A DNA stretch of 64,000 bases from Streptomyces albus subsp. albus (GTDB lineage: Bacteria; Actinomycetota; Actinomycetes; Streptomycetales; Streptomycetaceae): contig NZ_JODR01000038.1 of the NCBI RefSeq assembly GCF_000725885.1, positions 1 to 64,000 of the forward strand, read 5' to 3'. Below, piece by piece: positions 16,131 to 25,538 of this stretch. A model generated the notes under the pieces. That model ran no database searches. It had not been told where the DNA came from and was given only the letters and a program-made list of their open reading frames with translations. A program made the position numbers and the translations under genes. The first letter of the stretch is position 1, and every line of letters starts with the position of its first letter.

Positions 16131-16808
16131 TCAGAAGAGGCCGATCTGTTCTGCGGGCTCGCTCCGGTTGCGCTTGAGGTGCTTCCAGCGTGTCAGGGCG
16201 TCCATATACGCCCAGGACAGCCGGTGGTGCGGGGTGGGGCCGCGCTTTTCCAGGGCCGCCTTGTGCACCGGCGAGGGGTACCCGGCGTTGTCCTGGAAGG
16301 CGAACTCCTCGTGCTCAAGGGCGAGTTCGGCCATGAGGGCGTCGCGGCGCACCTTGGCGATGACCGAGGCGGCTGCGACGGCGACACACGACTGGTCGCC
16401 CTTGATGACGGTGCGGACTCGCCACGGTGCCCCGAGGTAGTCGTGCTTGCCGTCCAGGATCACGGCGTCGGGGCGTTCGGGCAGGCCGTCCAGGGCGCGG
16501 ACGGCGGCGAGCCGGAGAGCGGCGGTCATGCCGTACTCGTCGATCTCCTCCGGTGTGGCATGGCCGAGGGAGTAGGCGTTGACCCACTTGATCAGTTCCT
16601 CGGCCAGTTCGCTGCGGCGGGGCTCGGGGATGAGCTTGGAGTCGGTCAGACCGGCGGGCGGGCGACGCAGGCCTGTGATCGCGGCGCAGACCGTGACGGG
16701 CCCGGCCCAGGCTCCACGGCCGACCTCATCCACTCCAGCGACGATCTTGGCACCGGTGGTGGCGCGGAGCGAGCGCTCGACGCGATGGGTTGGAGACTCG
16801 TACGGCAT
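16131..16808 (-). CDS. rnhB: Ribonuclease HII
   Basis: 225 residues, normal for the family. RNase HII cleaves the RNA strand of RNA/DNA hybrids and removes misincorporated ribonucleotides. Motifs: [13 protein letters not shown] (first catalytic Asp-Glu, about residues 27-28, with the conserved Gly-Arg-Gly), an Asp in [11 protein letters not shown], and the C-terminal [15 protein letters not shown] with its Asp. GYPSPVH and RLSWAYMD complete the family pattern. ATG start at 16808. It is one gene in a minus-strand run, with a 172-bp gap to the upstream ADP-ribosylglycohydrolase gene. Confidence 0.97.
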   Translation of the reverse strand: MPYESPTHRVERSLRATTGAKIVAGVDEVGRGAWAGPVTVCAAITGLRRPPAGLTDSKLIPEPRRSELAEELIKWVNAYSLGHATPEEIDEYGMTAALRLAAVRALDGLPERPDAVILDGKHDYLGAPWRVRTVIKGDQSCVAVAAASVIAKVRRDALMAELALEHEEFAFQDNAGYPSPVHKAALEKRGPTPHHRLSWAYMDALTRWKHLKRNRSEPAEQIGLF

Positions 16809-16980
16809 GGCAATACCAAGCGTATCCGCTGGGGGTGCGGCGAGTTCAGCCGACTCCGAGAAAGGCGGGAGCGGCAGAGGGGAAAGGGTCCGCTGGTCGC
16901 GGAAGGGCGCTATTCGGTGACACAGAGTCCGCGTAATGGAGCGTGAGGTTTCGCCTGCTGCGGTTTCCGGGGCTCAGGCG

Positions 16981-18189
16981 TCAGCGGGGCCAGCCGAGGC
17001 TTTCGCGGAGCCAGGCGGGAAAAGCCTCGGTCCGGTCGGCCCATTCCCGGGGCGGGGCGGAGCCGGGGCCTCCTGCGGCGACGATACCGCCGACGATGGC
17101 GCAGGTCGTGTCCACATCACCGCCGGCGGCGGCCGTGGTCCAGATGGCTTCGCGGAAGTCGCCCAGGTGCCGGGCGGCGGCCCACAGGGTGAACGGCACG
17201 GTGTCCTGGGTACTGGTGCGCCGTCCGCAGCCCAGGACGGCGGCGACGGTATGTACGTCGGCATAGTCGAGCAGGTCGAGCGCACGGCGCAGACCGGCCT
17301 GGACTGCGCTGCGGGGGACGAGGTCGTGGACTTGGACGAGCAGTGTCTCGGGACTGAGCGAGGTGGGCGGGGCGGACGTTTTGCTGTCACTTTCCTGCTG
17401 GCCGCCGACGTCTTGCCGGTCGCCGACATCTTGCCGGCTGCCGCCCTGCTGCTGATAACCCGCCTGCCGTTCGCCACCGGCTCGTGGCTGGCCGCCGGAC
17501 TGTCGTTCGCCACCACCCTGCCGTTCGCCCCCGGCCTGCTGCTCACCGGCGTCCTGCTGCCTGCCGTCGTTCGCAGCACCGGTTGCCGCGTCCCGCGCGG
17601 GGGCCGCGCCCGGAACGGGGCCCGCGGCAGTGGCTCCCTGGGCGGCTGCGGCGACGAACGCGGTGGCCGCGGCGATGGCGCGGGTGCCGGCAATCGCTTC
17701 GGGGTGCCGGTGGGTGACCTCGGCGGAGCGGGCCGCTTCGTCGGCCGCGTACTCCGGGTCGTCGGCGAACCAGGCGCCGAGCGGGGCCACCCGCATGGCT
17801 CCGCCGTTCCCCCAGGAGCCCTGGCCGTCGAAGAGGGCGGGGGCCAACTCGCGCCAGTCGCCGCCCTCTTGGCGGATGAGGCGGAGCATGCGGTTCACCG
17901 CCGGGCCATAGCCGCGGTCGAAGTCGTGGTGGCGGGCGAAGGAGGCGGCCAGCGCGTCCTGGTCGGCCCGGCCGCAGGCGGCGAGGACGGCCACGACGGA
18001 GGCGGCCATCTCGGTGTCGTCGGTCCACCGCCAGGTGCCCGGCGGGAGCTCGCGACGTCGAAGGTGGGGAAGGTTGTCGGGGACGAAGAACTGCGACCCC
18101 AGAGCGTCGCCCACGGCGACGCCGCGCAGGGAGGCAAGGGCGCGGGAGATGCGCTCGTCACGCGATGCGGCGGGAAAACGTGCGCTCAT
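16981..18189 (-). CDS. ADP-ribosylglycohydrolase family protein (DraG-like)
   Basis: 402 residues. The DraG/ARH fold removes ADP-ribose from proteins or nucleotides with two Mg ions. Motifs: GVAVGDALGSQF near the N-terminus, WTDDTEMA (metal-binding Asp-Asp-Thr-Glu, about residue 56), NGGAMRVAPLG, RTGHRHPEA-like EVTHRHPEA, and near the C-terminus GGDVDTTCAIVGGIVAA (second metal motif). Oddity: about residues 195-270 are a Gln/Gly/Glu/Arg repeat insert (units like GGERQ) between two conserved helices, absent from typical members of about 300-320 residues. Start 12 nt after the stop of the upstream phosphatase gene, so probably co-transcribed with it. Confidence 0.92.
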   Translation of the reverse strand: MSARFPAASRDERISRALASLRGVAVGDALGSQFFVPDNLPHLRRRELPPGTWRWTDDTEMAASVVAVLAACGRADQDALAASFARHHDFDRGYGPAVNRMLRLIRQEGGDWRELAPALFDGQGSWGNGGAMRVAPLGAWFADDPEYAADEAARSAEVTHRHPEAIAGTRAIAAATAFVAAAAQGATAAGPVPGAAPARDAATGAANDGRQQDAGEQQAGGERQGGGERQSGGQPRAGGERQAGYQQQGGSRQDVGDRQDVGGQQESDSKTSAPPTSLSPETLLVQVHDLVPRSAVQAGLRRALDLLDYADVHTVAAVLGCGRRTSTQDTVPFTLWAAARHLGDFREAIWTTAAAGGDVDTTCAIVGGIVAAGGPGSAPPREWADRTEAFPAWLRESLGWPR

Positions 18190-18201
18190 ATCCGCACGAT
18201 G

Positions 18202-18861
18202 CTAGCGCGGACTGCCGTAGGGCCGGGGCGTTTGCCAGCGTTCGAAGGGCCGGTCTAGCTGGTACCGGCCGTCCGGGCCGAGGAGGAGGGTGCGGGTCTC
18301 ACCGTTGTCCGGGTTGGTGAGGCATTCGAACTCCTCCACCGTCCAGTGGAACCAGCGCATACAGAAGAGGCGCATGGTCAGGCCGTGGGTGACGAGCAGC
18401 ACGTTCGGCGGGTTGTCAGGATCTTCGAAGCTGCGCCAGAGACTTTCGAGGAAGGCGCCTACCCGGTCGTAGACGTCGGCGCCGGATTCCCCCTGCGCGA
18501 AGCGGTAGAAGAAGTGGCCGTAGGCGTCGCGGTACTTCTTCTGCTGTCGTACGTCTTCCCTGTCCTGCCAGTTGCCCCAGTCCTGCTCGCGCAGCCGGGG
18601 CTCTTCGCGCACGCGTATCTGGTCGGGTCCCATGCCGAGGGCGGCGAGGGTCTCGCGGGTGCGGCGGTAGGGCGAGACGAAGGCGGAGACGCGTTCTGCG
18701 CCGAAGACCTCGCGAAGGTGTTTCCCGGCTTCCTCGGCCTGCCGCAGTCCGCGTTCGGTCAGTGGCAGTGCGTGGTCGGGTACGCGTTCGTAGATGCTGT
18801 CGTCGGAGTTGCCCTCCGACTCTCCGTGCCGGAGAAGGACGATGCGACGAGGACGCGCCAT
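18202..18861 (-). CDS. Histidine phosphatase (phosphoglycerate mutase-like)
   Basis: 219 residues. Branch 1 histidine phosphatase: catalytic RHGESEGN near the N-terminus (phosphohistidine), SPYRRTRETL with its arginine, Glu in REQDWGNW, and second catalytic His in LLVTHGLTMRLF. True dPGM enzymes are longer, so this is more likely a phosphatase of unknown substrate than a glycolytic mutase. Start at 18861 (MARPRRIVLLRHG), with GGTGGA 4-5 nt upstream. Part of a tight minus-strand group: 19 nt after the YdbC-like gene and 12 nt before the ADP-ribosylglycohydrolase gene. Confidence 0.92.
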   Translation of the reverse strand: MARPRRIVLLRHGESEGNSDDSIYERVPDHALPLTERGLRQAEEAGKHLREVFGAERVSAFVSPYRRTRETLAALGMGPDQIRVREEPRLREQDWGNWQDREDVRQQKKYRDAYGHFFYRFAQGESGADVYDRVGAFLESLWRSFEDPDNPPNVLLVTHGLTMRLFCMRWFHWTVEEFECLTNPDNGETRTLLLGPDGRYQLDRPFERWQTPRPYGSPR

Positions 18862-18880
18862 GCTGTCCACCCTAGCGAGG

Positions 18881-19489
18881 TCACACGGTCCACGACGGTT
18901 CGAGGTCGATGACGTCCCCGTCCACGTGTGTAATGTCGGCTCCCGTCTGGGCGCGCAGGGCGAGCCGCTCGACGCGTTCCACCCGGTACTTTCCGTACTC
19001 GGCGTTCGAGTCCCACATGGAAAGGACGAGGAACTCGTCCCCCGTATTCGCTTGCGCGAATACTCCGCGCAGCATGCCGGGCGAGCCGGCCATCGCCGGG
19101 TTCCAGACCTTCTCCTGCATCAGCGTGTAGTGCTCGACGCGGTCGGGCCGCACTCGGCAGTGCGCCACCCGCAGCAGGTCCGCGTCGGTGAACACCGGGG
19201 TGAAGCCGGTTTTGACGTCGAACCGGTAGTCGAAGAGTCTGACCTGGGGATCTTTATAGGTACCGACCTGAGAGGCATGGAGCCGGTCGTGAGAGCGGGC
19301 CATGAAGGAGTCGTAGAAGGCCCGGCTTTCCCAGAATGCGAACAGGTGGACGACTCCCCGGCGGCTGCGGCTCCAGCCGCCGCCCTGGCCCCGGAAACCG
19401 GGCTCGCCGAGCAGCCCCGCCCATTTCCGCTGTGCCCGTGCGAACCCTGGACGGTCGACGACGGCGCAGCGCATCCACTTGACCAGCAC
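18881..19489 (-). CDS. YdbC-like (DUF4937) protein
   Basis: 202 residues. GTG start at 19489 (VLVKWMRCAVVDRPGF), matching the usual N-terminus of this family. It appears to be two ferredoxin-like halves: GVVHLFAFWESRAFYDSFM in the first, and LRVAHCRV...GDEFLVLSMWDSNAEYGKY in the second, the arrangement of antibiotic-monooxygenase-like dimeric alpha-beta barrels. Members are annotated YdbC or DUF4937; no reaction is established. First gene of a three-gene minus-strand operon (then phosphatase and ADP-ribosylglycohydrolase, gaps 19 and 12 nt). The nrdJ terminator lies upstream. Confidence 0.85.
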   Translation of the reverse strand: MLVKWMRCAVVDRPGFARAQRKWAGLLGEPGFRGQGGGWSRSRRGVVHLFAFWESRAFYDSFMARSHDRLHASQVGTYKDPQVRLFDYRFDVKTGFTPVFTDADLLRVAHCRVRPDRVEHYTLMQEKVWNPAMAGSPGMLRGVFAQANTGDEFLVLSMWDSNAEYGKYRVERVERLALRAQTGADITHVDGDVIDLEPSWTV

Positions 19490-19660
19490 CGCGCCATCGT
19501 ACGGCCATCCCAGCGACCCCGGGTCACGGCGACGGCACACCATCGGTTCGCACTGGTGTACCTCCGCTCCCCAGCCTCGGACCCCACGAGCCCCTGTCGG
19601 CTTCCCGTGGCAGGGCCCCGCGCCCGCCACATTCCTGACCGCTGCCAGTCCCTGAAAACG

Positions 19661-19715
19661 CCGCCGGGGCGGGGACGGGAAGAAAGTGTGCTCTTCCCGT
19701 GCCCCGCCCCGGCGG
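19661..19715 (-). terminator. nrdJ terminator
   Basis: Very strong hairpin 20 nt after the nrdJ stop: arms 19661-19683 and 19692-19715, about 22 paired bases with one bulge, loop 8 nt. Confidence 0.85.
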
Positions 19716-19734
19716 TCAGGGGTGAGGGCCGGCC

Positions 19735-22635
19735 TCAGCTGCAGCCGCTGGTCGAGCCGCAGCCCTCGCACAGGTAGCAGCTGCCCGCGCGGCGCATCTT
19801 GGTGCCGCAGGAGAAGCAGAGGGGGGCGTCGGCGTTGAGGCCGAGCTGCATCTCCAGCAGCTCCGTGGAGCTGTGGGCCTCCCTCGGTGCGGGGGTCGGT
19901 GCCTCCGGTTCGGCGGTGGTGCGGTCCGCGTCCTTGGCGTCCTTGGCCTCTTCCCGCGGGGTCACCTGCGGGGCCTGGTCGGCCTTGGGCGCCGACTGGG
20001 CGAGGGCGTCGGCGTCGAACTCCTCTTCCTCGCTCGCCTCGTAGGAGCCGGTCTCCAGGTGACGCTGGCGCTCGGCCGCCGAGTGGATGCCCAGCGCGGA
20101 GCGGGTCTCGAACGGCAGGAAGTCCAGCGCCAGGCGGCGGAAGATGTAGTCGACGATCGACTGGGCCATCCGCACGTCGGTGTCGTCCGTCATGCCGGCC
20201 GGCTCGAAGCGCATGTTGGTGAACTTCGAGACGTAGGTCTCCAGCGGCACGCCGTACTGGAGGCCGACGGAGACGGCGATGGAGAAGGCGTCCATCATGC
20301 CCGCGAGGGTCGAGCCCTGCTTGGACATCTTCAGGAAGACCTCGCCGAGGCCGTCGTCCGGGTAGGAGTTGGCCGTCATGTACCCCTCGGCGCCCCCCAC
20401 GGTGAAGGAAGTGGTGATGCCGGGGCGGCCCTTGGGCAGACGGCGACGGACCGGGCGGTACTCGACGACCTTCTCCGGCTCCTCCGCCTTCTTCTCCTCC
20501 TTGGCCTTGGCCGACAGCGGCTGGCCGACCTTGCTGTTCTCGACGTAGACGGCCAGCGCCTTGGTGCCGAGCTTCCAGCCCTGGAGGTAGATCTCCTCGA
20601 CATCCTCGACGGTGCTGCTCGCGGGCATGTTGACCGTCTTGGAGATGGCGCCGGAGAGGAACGGCTGGGCAGCCGCCATCATCCGCACGTGGCCCATCGG
20701 CGAGATGGAGCGCTCACCCATGGCGCAGTCGAAGACCTCGTAGTGCTCGGGCTTGAGGCCGGGAGCGTCGACCACGTTGCCGTGTTCGGCGATGTGCTCG
20801 ACGATCGCCTCGACCTGCTCGGGCTGGTAGCCGAGGCGCTTGAGGGCCTTGGGGACCGTGTTGTTCACGATCTGCATGGAGCCGCCGCCGACCAGCTTCT
20901 TGAACTTGACCAGGGCCAGGTCGGGCTCGACACCGGTGGTGTCGCAGTCCATCATCAGGCCGATGGTGCCGGTCGGGGCCAGCACGGAGGCCTGCGCGTT
21001 GCGGAAACCGTTCTTCTCACCGAGCCGCAGCACGTCCTGCCACGCTTCGGTCGCAGCCGCCCACACCGGGGTGTCGAGGTCGTCCATCCGCGTGGCAGCG
21101 TCGTTGGCGTCGCTGTGCTGCTTCATGACGCGCTTGTGCGCCGCGGCGTTGCGGGCGTAGCCCTCGTACGGACCCACGATGGCGGCCAGCTCGGCCGACC
21201 GCTTGTAGGAGGTGCCGGTCATCAGAGAGGTGATGGCACCGGCCAGGGCCCGGCCGCCGTCGCTGTCGTAGGCGTGACCGGTGGCCATCAGCAGGGCGCC
21301 GAGGTTGGCGTAGCCGATGCCCAGCTGACGGAAGGCGCGGGTGGTCTCGCCGATCTTCTCGGTGGGGAAGTCCGCGAAGCAGATGGAGATGTCCATCGCC
21401 GTGATGACCAGCTCGACGACCTTGGCGAACCGCTCGGCGTCGAAGGACTGGTTGCCCGCGTCGTCGTCCCGCAGGAACTTCATCAGGTTCAGCGAGGCCA
21501 GGTTGCACGAGGAGTTGTCCAGGTGCATGTACTCGCTGCACGGGTTGGAGGCGGTGATCCGGCCCGTCTCCGGCGAGGTGTGCCAGTGGTTGATGGTGTC
21601 GTCGTACTGGATACCGGGGTCGGCACAGGCGTGGGCGGCCTCGGCCATCTTGCGGAAGAGCTTGCGGGCGTCCACCTCCTCCAGGACCTCACCGGTCATG
21701 CGGGCCCGCAGCCCGAACTTCGAACCGGACTCGACGGCCTTCATGAACTCGTCGGTCACCCGGACCGAGTTGTTGGCGTTCTGGTACTGGACGGAGGTGA
21801 TGTCCTCGCCGCCCAGGTCCATGTCGAAGCCCGCGTCGCGCAGGGCGCGGATCTTCTCCTCTTCCTTGACCTTGGTCTCGATGAACGCCTCGACGTCCGG
21901 GTGGTCGACGTCGAGCACCACCATCTTGGCCGCCCGCCGGGTGGCACCGCCCGACTTGATGGTGCCGGCGGAGGCGTCGGCGCCACGCATGAAGGAGACA
22001 GGGCCGGAGGCGTTGCCGCCGGAGGAGAGGAGTTCCTTGGAGGAACGGATACGGGAGAGGTTCAGGCCGGCGCCGGAGCCGCCCTTGAAGATCATTCCCT
22101 CTTCCTTGTACCAGTCCAGGATCGACTCCATGGAGTCGTCCACGGACAGGATGAAGCAGGCGCTGACCTGCTGCGGCTGCTTGGTGCCGACGTTGAACCA
22201 CACCGGGGAGTTGAACGCGAAGATCTGGTGCAGAACCGCGTAGGCCAGCTCGTGCTCGAAGATCTCGGCGTCGGCGGGGGAAGCGAAGTAGCCGTTCTCC
22301 TCACCGGCGGAGCGGTAGGTCTTGACCACACGGTCGATCAGCTGCTTCAGGCTGTTCTCCCGCTGGGGGGTGCCCACGGCGCCGCGGAAATACTTGCTGG
22401 TGACGATGTTGACCGCGTTCACCGACCAGAAGTCGGGGAACTCGACGCCACGCTGCTCGAAGTTGATCGAGCCGTCGCGCCAGTTGGTCATGACGACGTC
22501 GCGGCGCTCCCAGTTCACCTCGTCGTACGGGTGCACTCCGGGGGTCGTGTGGATGCGCTCGATGCGCAGCCCCTTGTTCGCCTTGCTGCCCTTCGCGCGG
22601 GAGCCGCGTGTCGGGCCGCTCGTCGTCTCTGTCAT
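19735..22635 (-). CDS. nrdJ: Class II (vitamin B12-dependent) ribonucleotide reductase
   Basis: 966 residues. Makes dNDPs from NDPs using adenosylcobalamin. The start at 22635 (MTETTSGPTRGSRAKG) has GGGAGG 6 nt upstream. Seen: GGSGAGLNLSRIRSS and NPCSEYMHLDNSSCNLASLN (active-site cysteine and Asn/Glu motif), VLAPTGTIGLMMDCDTTGVEP (phosphate-binding loop), and a C-terminal CxxC-type redox/zinc end LCFSCGTKMRRAG...CEGCGSTSGCS that recycles the active-site disulfide. Second gene after nrdR (168-nt gap), so controlled by NrdR boxes upstream of nrdR. No cobalamin riboswitch was recognised in front of either gene. Confidence 0.98.
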   Translation of the reverse strand: MTETTSGPTRGSRAKGSKANKGLRIERIHTTPGVHPYDEVNWERRDVVMTNWRDGSINFEQRGVEFPDFWSVNAVNIVTSKYFRGAVGTPQRENSLKQLIDRVVKTYRSAGEENGYFASPADAEIFEHELAYAVLHQIFAFNSPVWFNVGTKQPQQVSACFILSVDDSMESILDWYKEEGMIFKGGSGAGLNLSRIRSSKELLSSGGNASGPVSFMRGADASAGTIKSGGATRRAAKMVVLDVDHPDVEAFIETKVKEEEKIRALRDAGFDMDLGGEDITSVQYQNANNSVRVTDEFMKAVESGSKFGLRARMTGEVLEEVDARKLFRKMAEAAHACADPGIQYDDTINHWHTSPETGRITASNPCSEYMHLDNSSCNLASLNLMKFLRDDDAGNQSFDAERFAKVVELVITAMDISICFADFPTEKIGETTRAFRQLGIGYANLGALLMATGHAYDSDGGRALAGAITSLMTGTSYKRSAELAAIVGPYEGYARNAAAHKRVMKQHSDANDAATRMDDLDTPVWAAATEAWQDVLRLGEKNGFRNAQASVLAPTGTIGLMMDCDTTGVEPDLALVKFKKLVGGGSMQIVNNTVPKALKRLGYQPEQVEAIVEHIAEHGNVVDAPGLKPEHYEVFDCAMGERSISPMGHVRMMAAAQPFLSGAISKTVNMPASSTVEDVEEIYLQGWKLGTKALAVYVENSKVGQPLSAKAKEEKKAEEPEKVVEYRPVRRRLPKGRPGITTSFTVGGAEGYMTANSYPDDGLGEVFLKMSKQGSTLAGMMDAFSIAVSVGLQYGVPLETYVSKFTNMRFEPAGMTDDTDVRMAQSIVDYIFRRLALDFLPFETRSALGIHSAAERQRHLETGSYEASEEEEFDADALAQSAPKADQAPQVTPREEAKDAKDADRTTAEPEAPTPAPREAHSSTELLEMQLGLNADAPLCFSCGTKMRRAGSCYLCEGCGSTSGCS

Positions 22636-22803
22636 TCCGCCTCCCTGTATGGGGCATAACACCCCAACATGCCCCGGTTCTTCCCCGAGATCTGTGCCTG
22701 TCTGGTGATCCGGGCACGCTGCGCACCCGGACCAGGTCTCTGTGTGTGCCGGGCTCTCTCCCCGGCCTGTCGGCCCCGCCCTGCAGCGGGCACCGGCCGC
22801 CGC

Positions 22804-23424
22804 TCAGTCGGCGGCGGCAGTGGCGGGGGCGTCATCGGCCCCGCCCGGCCCGCCCGTCCCGGCCCGGCCGTCCGCCGAGGCGGATCCGCCCTTGGCGGAC
22901 TTCGCTCCGCGGGTCGCCTCCCCGGCACACTCCGGGTCGGGCCCGTCCTCACCCGGTACCCCTGAGCCGGGGACGGACGACCGCGCCTGGCGCAGTTCCG
23001 CTATGGCCGCCTCGAAGTCCTCCAGCGATTCGAACGCCTTGTAGACGGATGCGAACCGCAGGTATGCGACCAGGTCCAGGTCCCGCAGCGGGCCCAGTAT
23101 GGCGAGCCCGACGTCGTGGGTGGACAGCTCGGCACTGCCGGTGGCCCGGACGGCTTCCTCCACCCGCTGCCCGAGCTGGGCGAGGGCGTCCTCGGTCACG
23201 GGCCGGCCCTGGCAGGCCTTGCGGACACCCGCAATCACCTTGTCCCTGCTGAAGGGTTCGGTGACGCCGCTCCGCTTGATTACGGTCAGTGATGCGTTCT
23301 CCACGGTGGTGAACCGTCGGGAGCAGTGGGGGCACTGACGCCGCCGCCGGATGGCCGCACCGTCGTCCGCCGTACGGCTGTCGACCACACGGCTGTCCGG
23401 GTGCCGGCAGAAGGGGCAGCGCAT
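22804..23424 (-). CDS. nrdR: Transcriptional repressor NrdR
   Basis: 206 residues. ATP/dATP-sensing repressor of ribonucleotide reductase genes. The start at 23424 ([17 protein letters not shown]) follows GGAGGG at 8-9 nt. Zinc ribbon: CPFC...CPHC (cysteines 3, 6, about 31 and 34). The ATP-cone begins at about residue 46 ([26 protein letters not shown]) and ends [21 protein letters not shown]. The last 55 residues are a Gly/Ala/Asp-rich tail (ends [10 protein letters not shown]), longer than in most NrdRs of about 150-180 residues. It heads the nrdR-nrdJ transcription unit. Confidence 0.97.
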   Translation of the reverse strand: MRCPFCRHPDSRVVDSRTADDGAAIRRRRQCPHCSRRFTTVENASLTVIKRSGVTEPFSRDKVIAGVRKACQGRPVTEDALAQLGQRVEEAVRATGSAELSTHDVGLAILGPLRDLDLVAYLRFASVYKAFESLEDFEAAIAELRQARSSVPGSGVPGEDGPDPECAGEATRGAKSAKGGSASADGRAGTGGPGGADDAPATAAAD

Positions 23425-23554
23425 CGTATTCACCCTCCCAGGGCTCGCCCGAGCCCTCACCGTGCATGACAGATCACGCCTGGGCACCCCCGTCACAGGG
23501 GCCCCTCGACGGGTCACCAGCATAGGGGAAGCGCTCCCGGGTGAGCACCCGGGG

Positions 23555-23569
23555 ACCACAACTTGTGGT
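23555..23569. promoter_or_regulatory. NrdR box 1 (perfect inverted repeat)
   Basis: ACCACAA-C-TTGTGGT, a perfect 7-bp inverted repeat 131 nt upstream of the nrdR start. NrdR acts on pairs of about 16-bp boxes on one DNA face; the second box lies about 32 bp away centre to centre. Confidence 0.65.
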
Positions 23570-23585
23570 GGCGTGCGCTCATCAA

Positions 23586-23601
23586 ACCACTAGATCTGGT
23601 A
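23586..23601. promoter_or_regulatory. NrdR box 2
   Basis: ACCACTAGATCTGGTA, an imperfect palindrome around AGATCT, three helical turns from box 1. Spacing and sequence fit a tandem NrdR operator autoregulating nrdR-nrdJ. Confidence 0.6.
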
Positions 23602-24284
23602 GCCGATGGCGAGGAACGGAGATACGCGTGTCGCACCGGCGCGAGCCATGAGCCTACGCGAAGCGGGGTGGCGGAAAGCGCCGGGGGCGCGCCTGCAAGA
23701 CTGTGCGGGACGCGGTGACGCGGCCGGGCCGGACCGGCGGCGAGCCGGTGGCCGGGCGGCGCGGAGACGATGTCGCAGGCTACGCCATACGGCTCCGCGG
23801 GCGCGCCGGACGGCTGCCGGAAACCGGCCGTACGGACGCCCGGCGACAGCGCGGCGGCGACCACGCGAACGGCGAAACGATTACGGAGAGCAACTAACGG
23901 CGGCGGATCGACAGCAGACAATGCCCGTGGCGGCGACGACGGCAATCCCTCCGGAGGCCGCGGCAGTCAATGGCCTCGGCCATGCGCGGGCGCCGTGGAA
24001 AAGACGGTCACATCCGTCACAAAGAACGCCGGCCGGTCTTTGCCCGGCCGTCAGTGCCACAGATGCCACCCCAGCCGCAACGACAACAGACACAACGACA
24101 GACGAAAAAGAAGCGACCACCGACCCCGACAACGAACAGACCGCACCTGCGAACAGACCGCGAGAGCGAACGGAAAACCCGGTCACACGGATTCCGAAGG
24201 CCCTGCGAAACCCGCCGGTACGAGCGAAAGCGCGACTTATACACCCATGAGGCCGAAGGAGTCCGCAGATCTGCGAATTTTCAC
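23602..24284. other. Non-coding region upstream of lexA, A/C-rich in its second half
   Basis: About 680 bp with no acceptable gene: open frames here are Arg-rich, lack ribosome sites and resemble nothing. The part from about 24040 to 24240 is strongly A/C-rich on the plus strand with few T or G, like the leader upstream of the DUF7455 gene. It may be transcribed, unstructured leader DNA for lexA or simply non-coding spacer. Confidence 0.5.
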
Positions 24285-24300
24285 TCGAACGTGTGTTTGG
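24285..24300. promoter_or_regulatory. LexA (SOS) box upstream of lexA
   Basis: CGAAC-GTGT-GTTTG (core 24286-24299), matching the actinobacterial/Bacillus-type SOS box CGAAC-N4-GTTYG, 63 nt before the lexA GTG. Fits autoregulation of lexA. Confidence 0.85.
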
Positions 24301-24362
24301 CGCAACCTTTCGAAACCAACTACCGTTGTCCGGCTAGGGAGAACTTATCGAGAGGGGCCGAC

Positions 24363-25223
24363 GTGACCACGACCGCAGACAGCGCCACCATCACCTCCCA
24401 GAATCGCTCAGCTCAGGCAATGGACGAAATTCAGCCGGTGAATGACGCCGCGAACGTCGCGCATGCCGCGAACACCGTGAACGCGGTGAGCGCGGGGAAC
24501 GCCGCGCACGCCTCCAACGGAGATCCTCAGGAAGCCCATCAGGCGAAGCGCTCACTGCCCGGCCGACCTCCGGGTATCCGAGCGGACAGTTCCGGACTCA
24601 CGGAGCGACAGCGCCGGGTGATCGAGGTGATCCGCGACTCCGTCCAGCGGCGCGGATATCCGCCGTCCATGCGGGAGATCGGTCAGGCTGTCGGACTCTC
24701 CAGCACTTCCTCCGTGGCGCACCAGCTGATGGCACTGGAGCGCAAGGGTTTCCTCCGCCGTGACCCGCACCGGCCCCGTGCCTACGAGGTGCGCGGCTCG
24801 GACACGCCCAGCACCGCACAGGCCGCCGCCGACACCGCGGGGAAGCCCTCCGCCTCCTACGTTCCCCTGGTCGGGCGGATCGCCGCGGGCGGTCCCATCC
24901 TCGCGGAGGAATCCGTCGAGGACGTCTTCCCGCTGCCGCGCCAACTCGTCGGTGACGGTGAACTCTTCGTCCTCAAGGTCATCGGCGACTCGATGATCGA
25001 GGCCGCGATCTGCGACGGCGACTGGGTCACCGTCCGGCGCCAGCCCGTCGCGGAGAACGGCGACATCGTCGCGGCCATGCTCGACGGCGAAGCCACCGTG
25101 AAGCGCTTCAAGCGGGAGGACGGGCACGTGTGGCTGCTGCCCCACAACTCCTCCTACCAGCCCATCCCCGGCGACGACGCCACCATCCTGGGCAAGGTCG
25201 TCGCCGTTCTGCGGAGGGTCTGA
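24363..25223 (+). CDS. lexA: LexA repressor (SOS regulator, S24 self-cleaving)
   Basis: 286 residues; GTG start at 24363 ([11 protein letters not shown]) after GAGAGGGG, matching streptomycete LexA. Residues 1-75 are a long Asn/Ala-rich leader typical of Streptomyces. The winged-helix DNA-binding domain follows ([39 protein letters not shown]). The cleavage site is Ala-Gly in GRIAAGGPI. The S24 peptidase dyad is Ser in GDSMIEAAI and Lys in ATVKRFKRE. RecA filaments trigger its self-cleavage, and recA lies 35 kb away in this window with its own box. Monocistronic and convergent with the dinG gene. Confidence 0.98.
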   Translation: MTTTADSATITSQNRSAQAMDEIQPVNDAANVAHAANTVNAVSAGNAAHASNGDPQEAHQAKRSLPGRPPGIRADSSGLTERQRRVIEVIRDSVQRRGYPPSMREIGQAVGLSSTSSVAHQLMALERKGFLRRDPHRPRAYEVRGSDTPSTAQAAADTAGKPSASYVPLVGRIAAGGPILAEESVEDVFPLPRQLVGDGELFVLKVIGDSMIEAAICDGDWVTVRRQPVAENGDIVAAMLDGEATVKRFKREDGHVWLLPHNSSYQPIPGDDATILGKVVAVLRRV

Positions 25224-25538
25224 CCGACTTCTCTTCTTCTGGATCCTCACCACGGCACCGCCCCGCCGCCATCTGCGGCCCCACCGGTCGCCGTGCAGCC
25301 CCTCGGGGCCCCACGGGCCGCTGGTTCCCTTCGCACCGGAACCGGCGGCCCGCTCCTTTTCCACCACCGCGGCCGAGCGGCACGCATCCGTCCGCCCTCT
25401 TGCTCCGGCTGCCCCCGGCACGGACCAGGGCCGCCCCTCGCCTGACGAGGCAGCCCCCCGGATCCGCCCCCCTGCCCCGGCATCCCCTGCGGTCTCCGAC
25501 GGCGGCGCTGACGGCCGACAGCCGGGCGACCGCCCCTG
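25224..25538. other. Intergenic region between convergent lexA and dinG
   Basis: 315 bp separating the 3' ends of lexA and the dinG-type helicase gene. Very C-rich on the plus strand. No gene and no convincing long hairpin seen. Confidence 0.5.

Noticed and set aside
19873..22659. Long plus-strand open frame opposite nrdJ
   Set aside because: Antisense shadow of a well-recognised gene, caused by high GC at third positions.
22636..22803. Cobalamin riboswitch before nrdJ
   Set aside because: B12-dependent enzyme made this plausible, but I see no B12-box pattern in the leader or upstream of nrdR.
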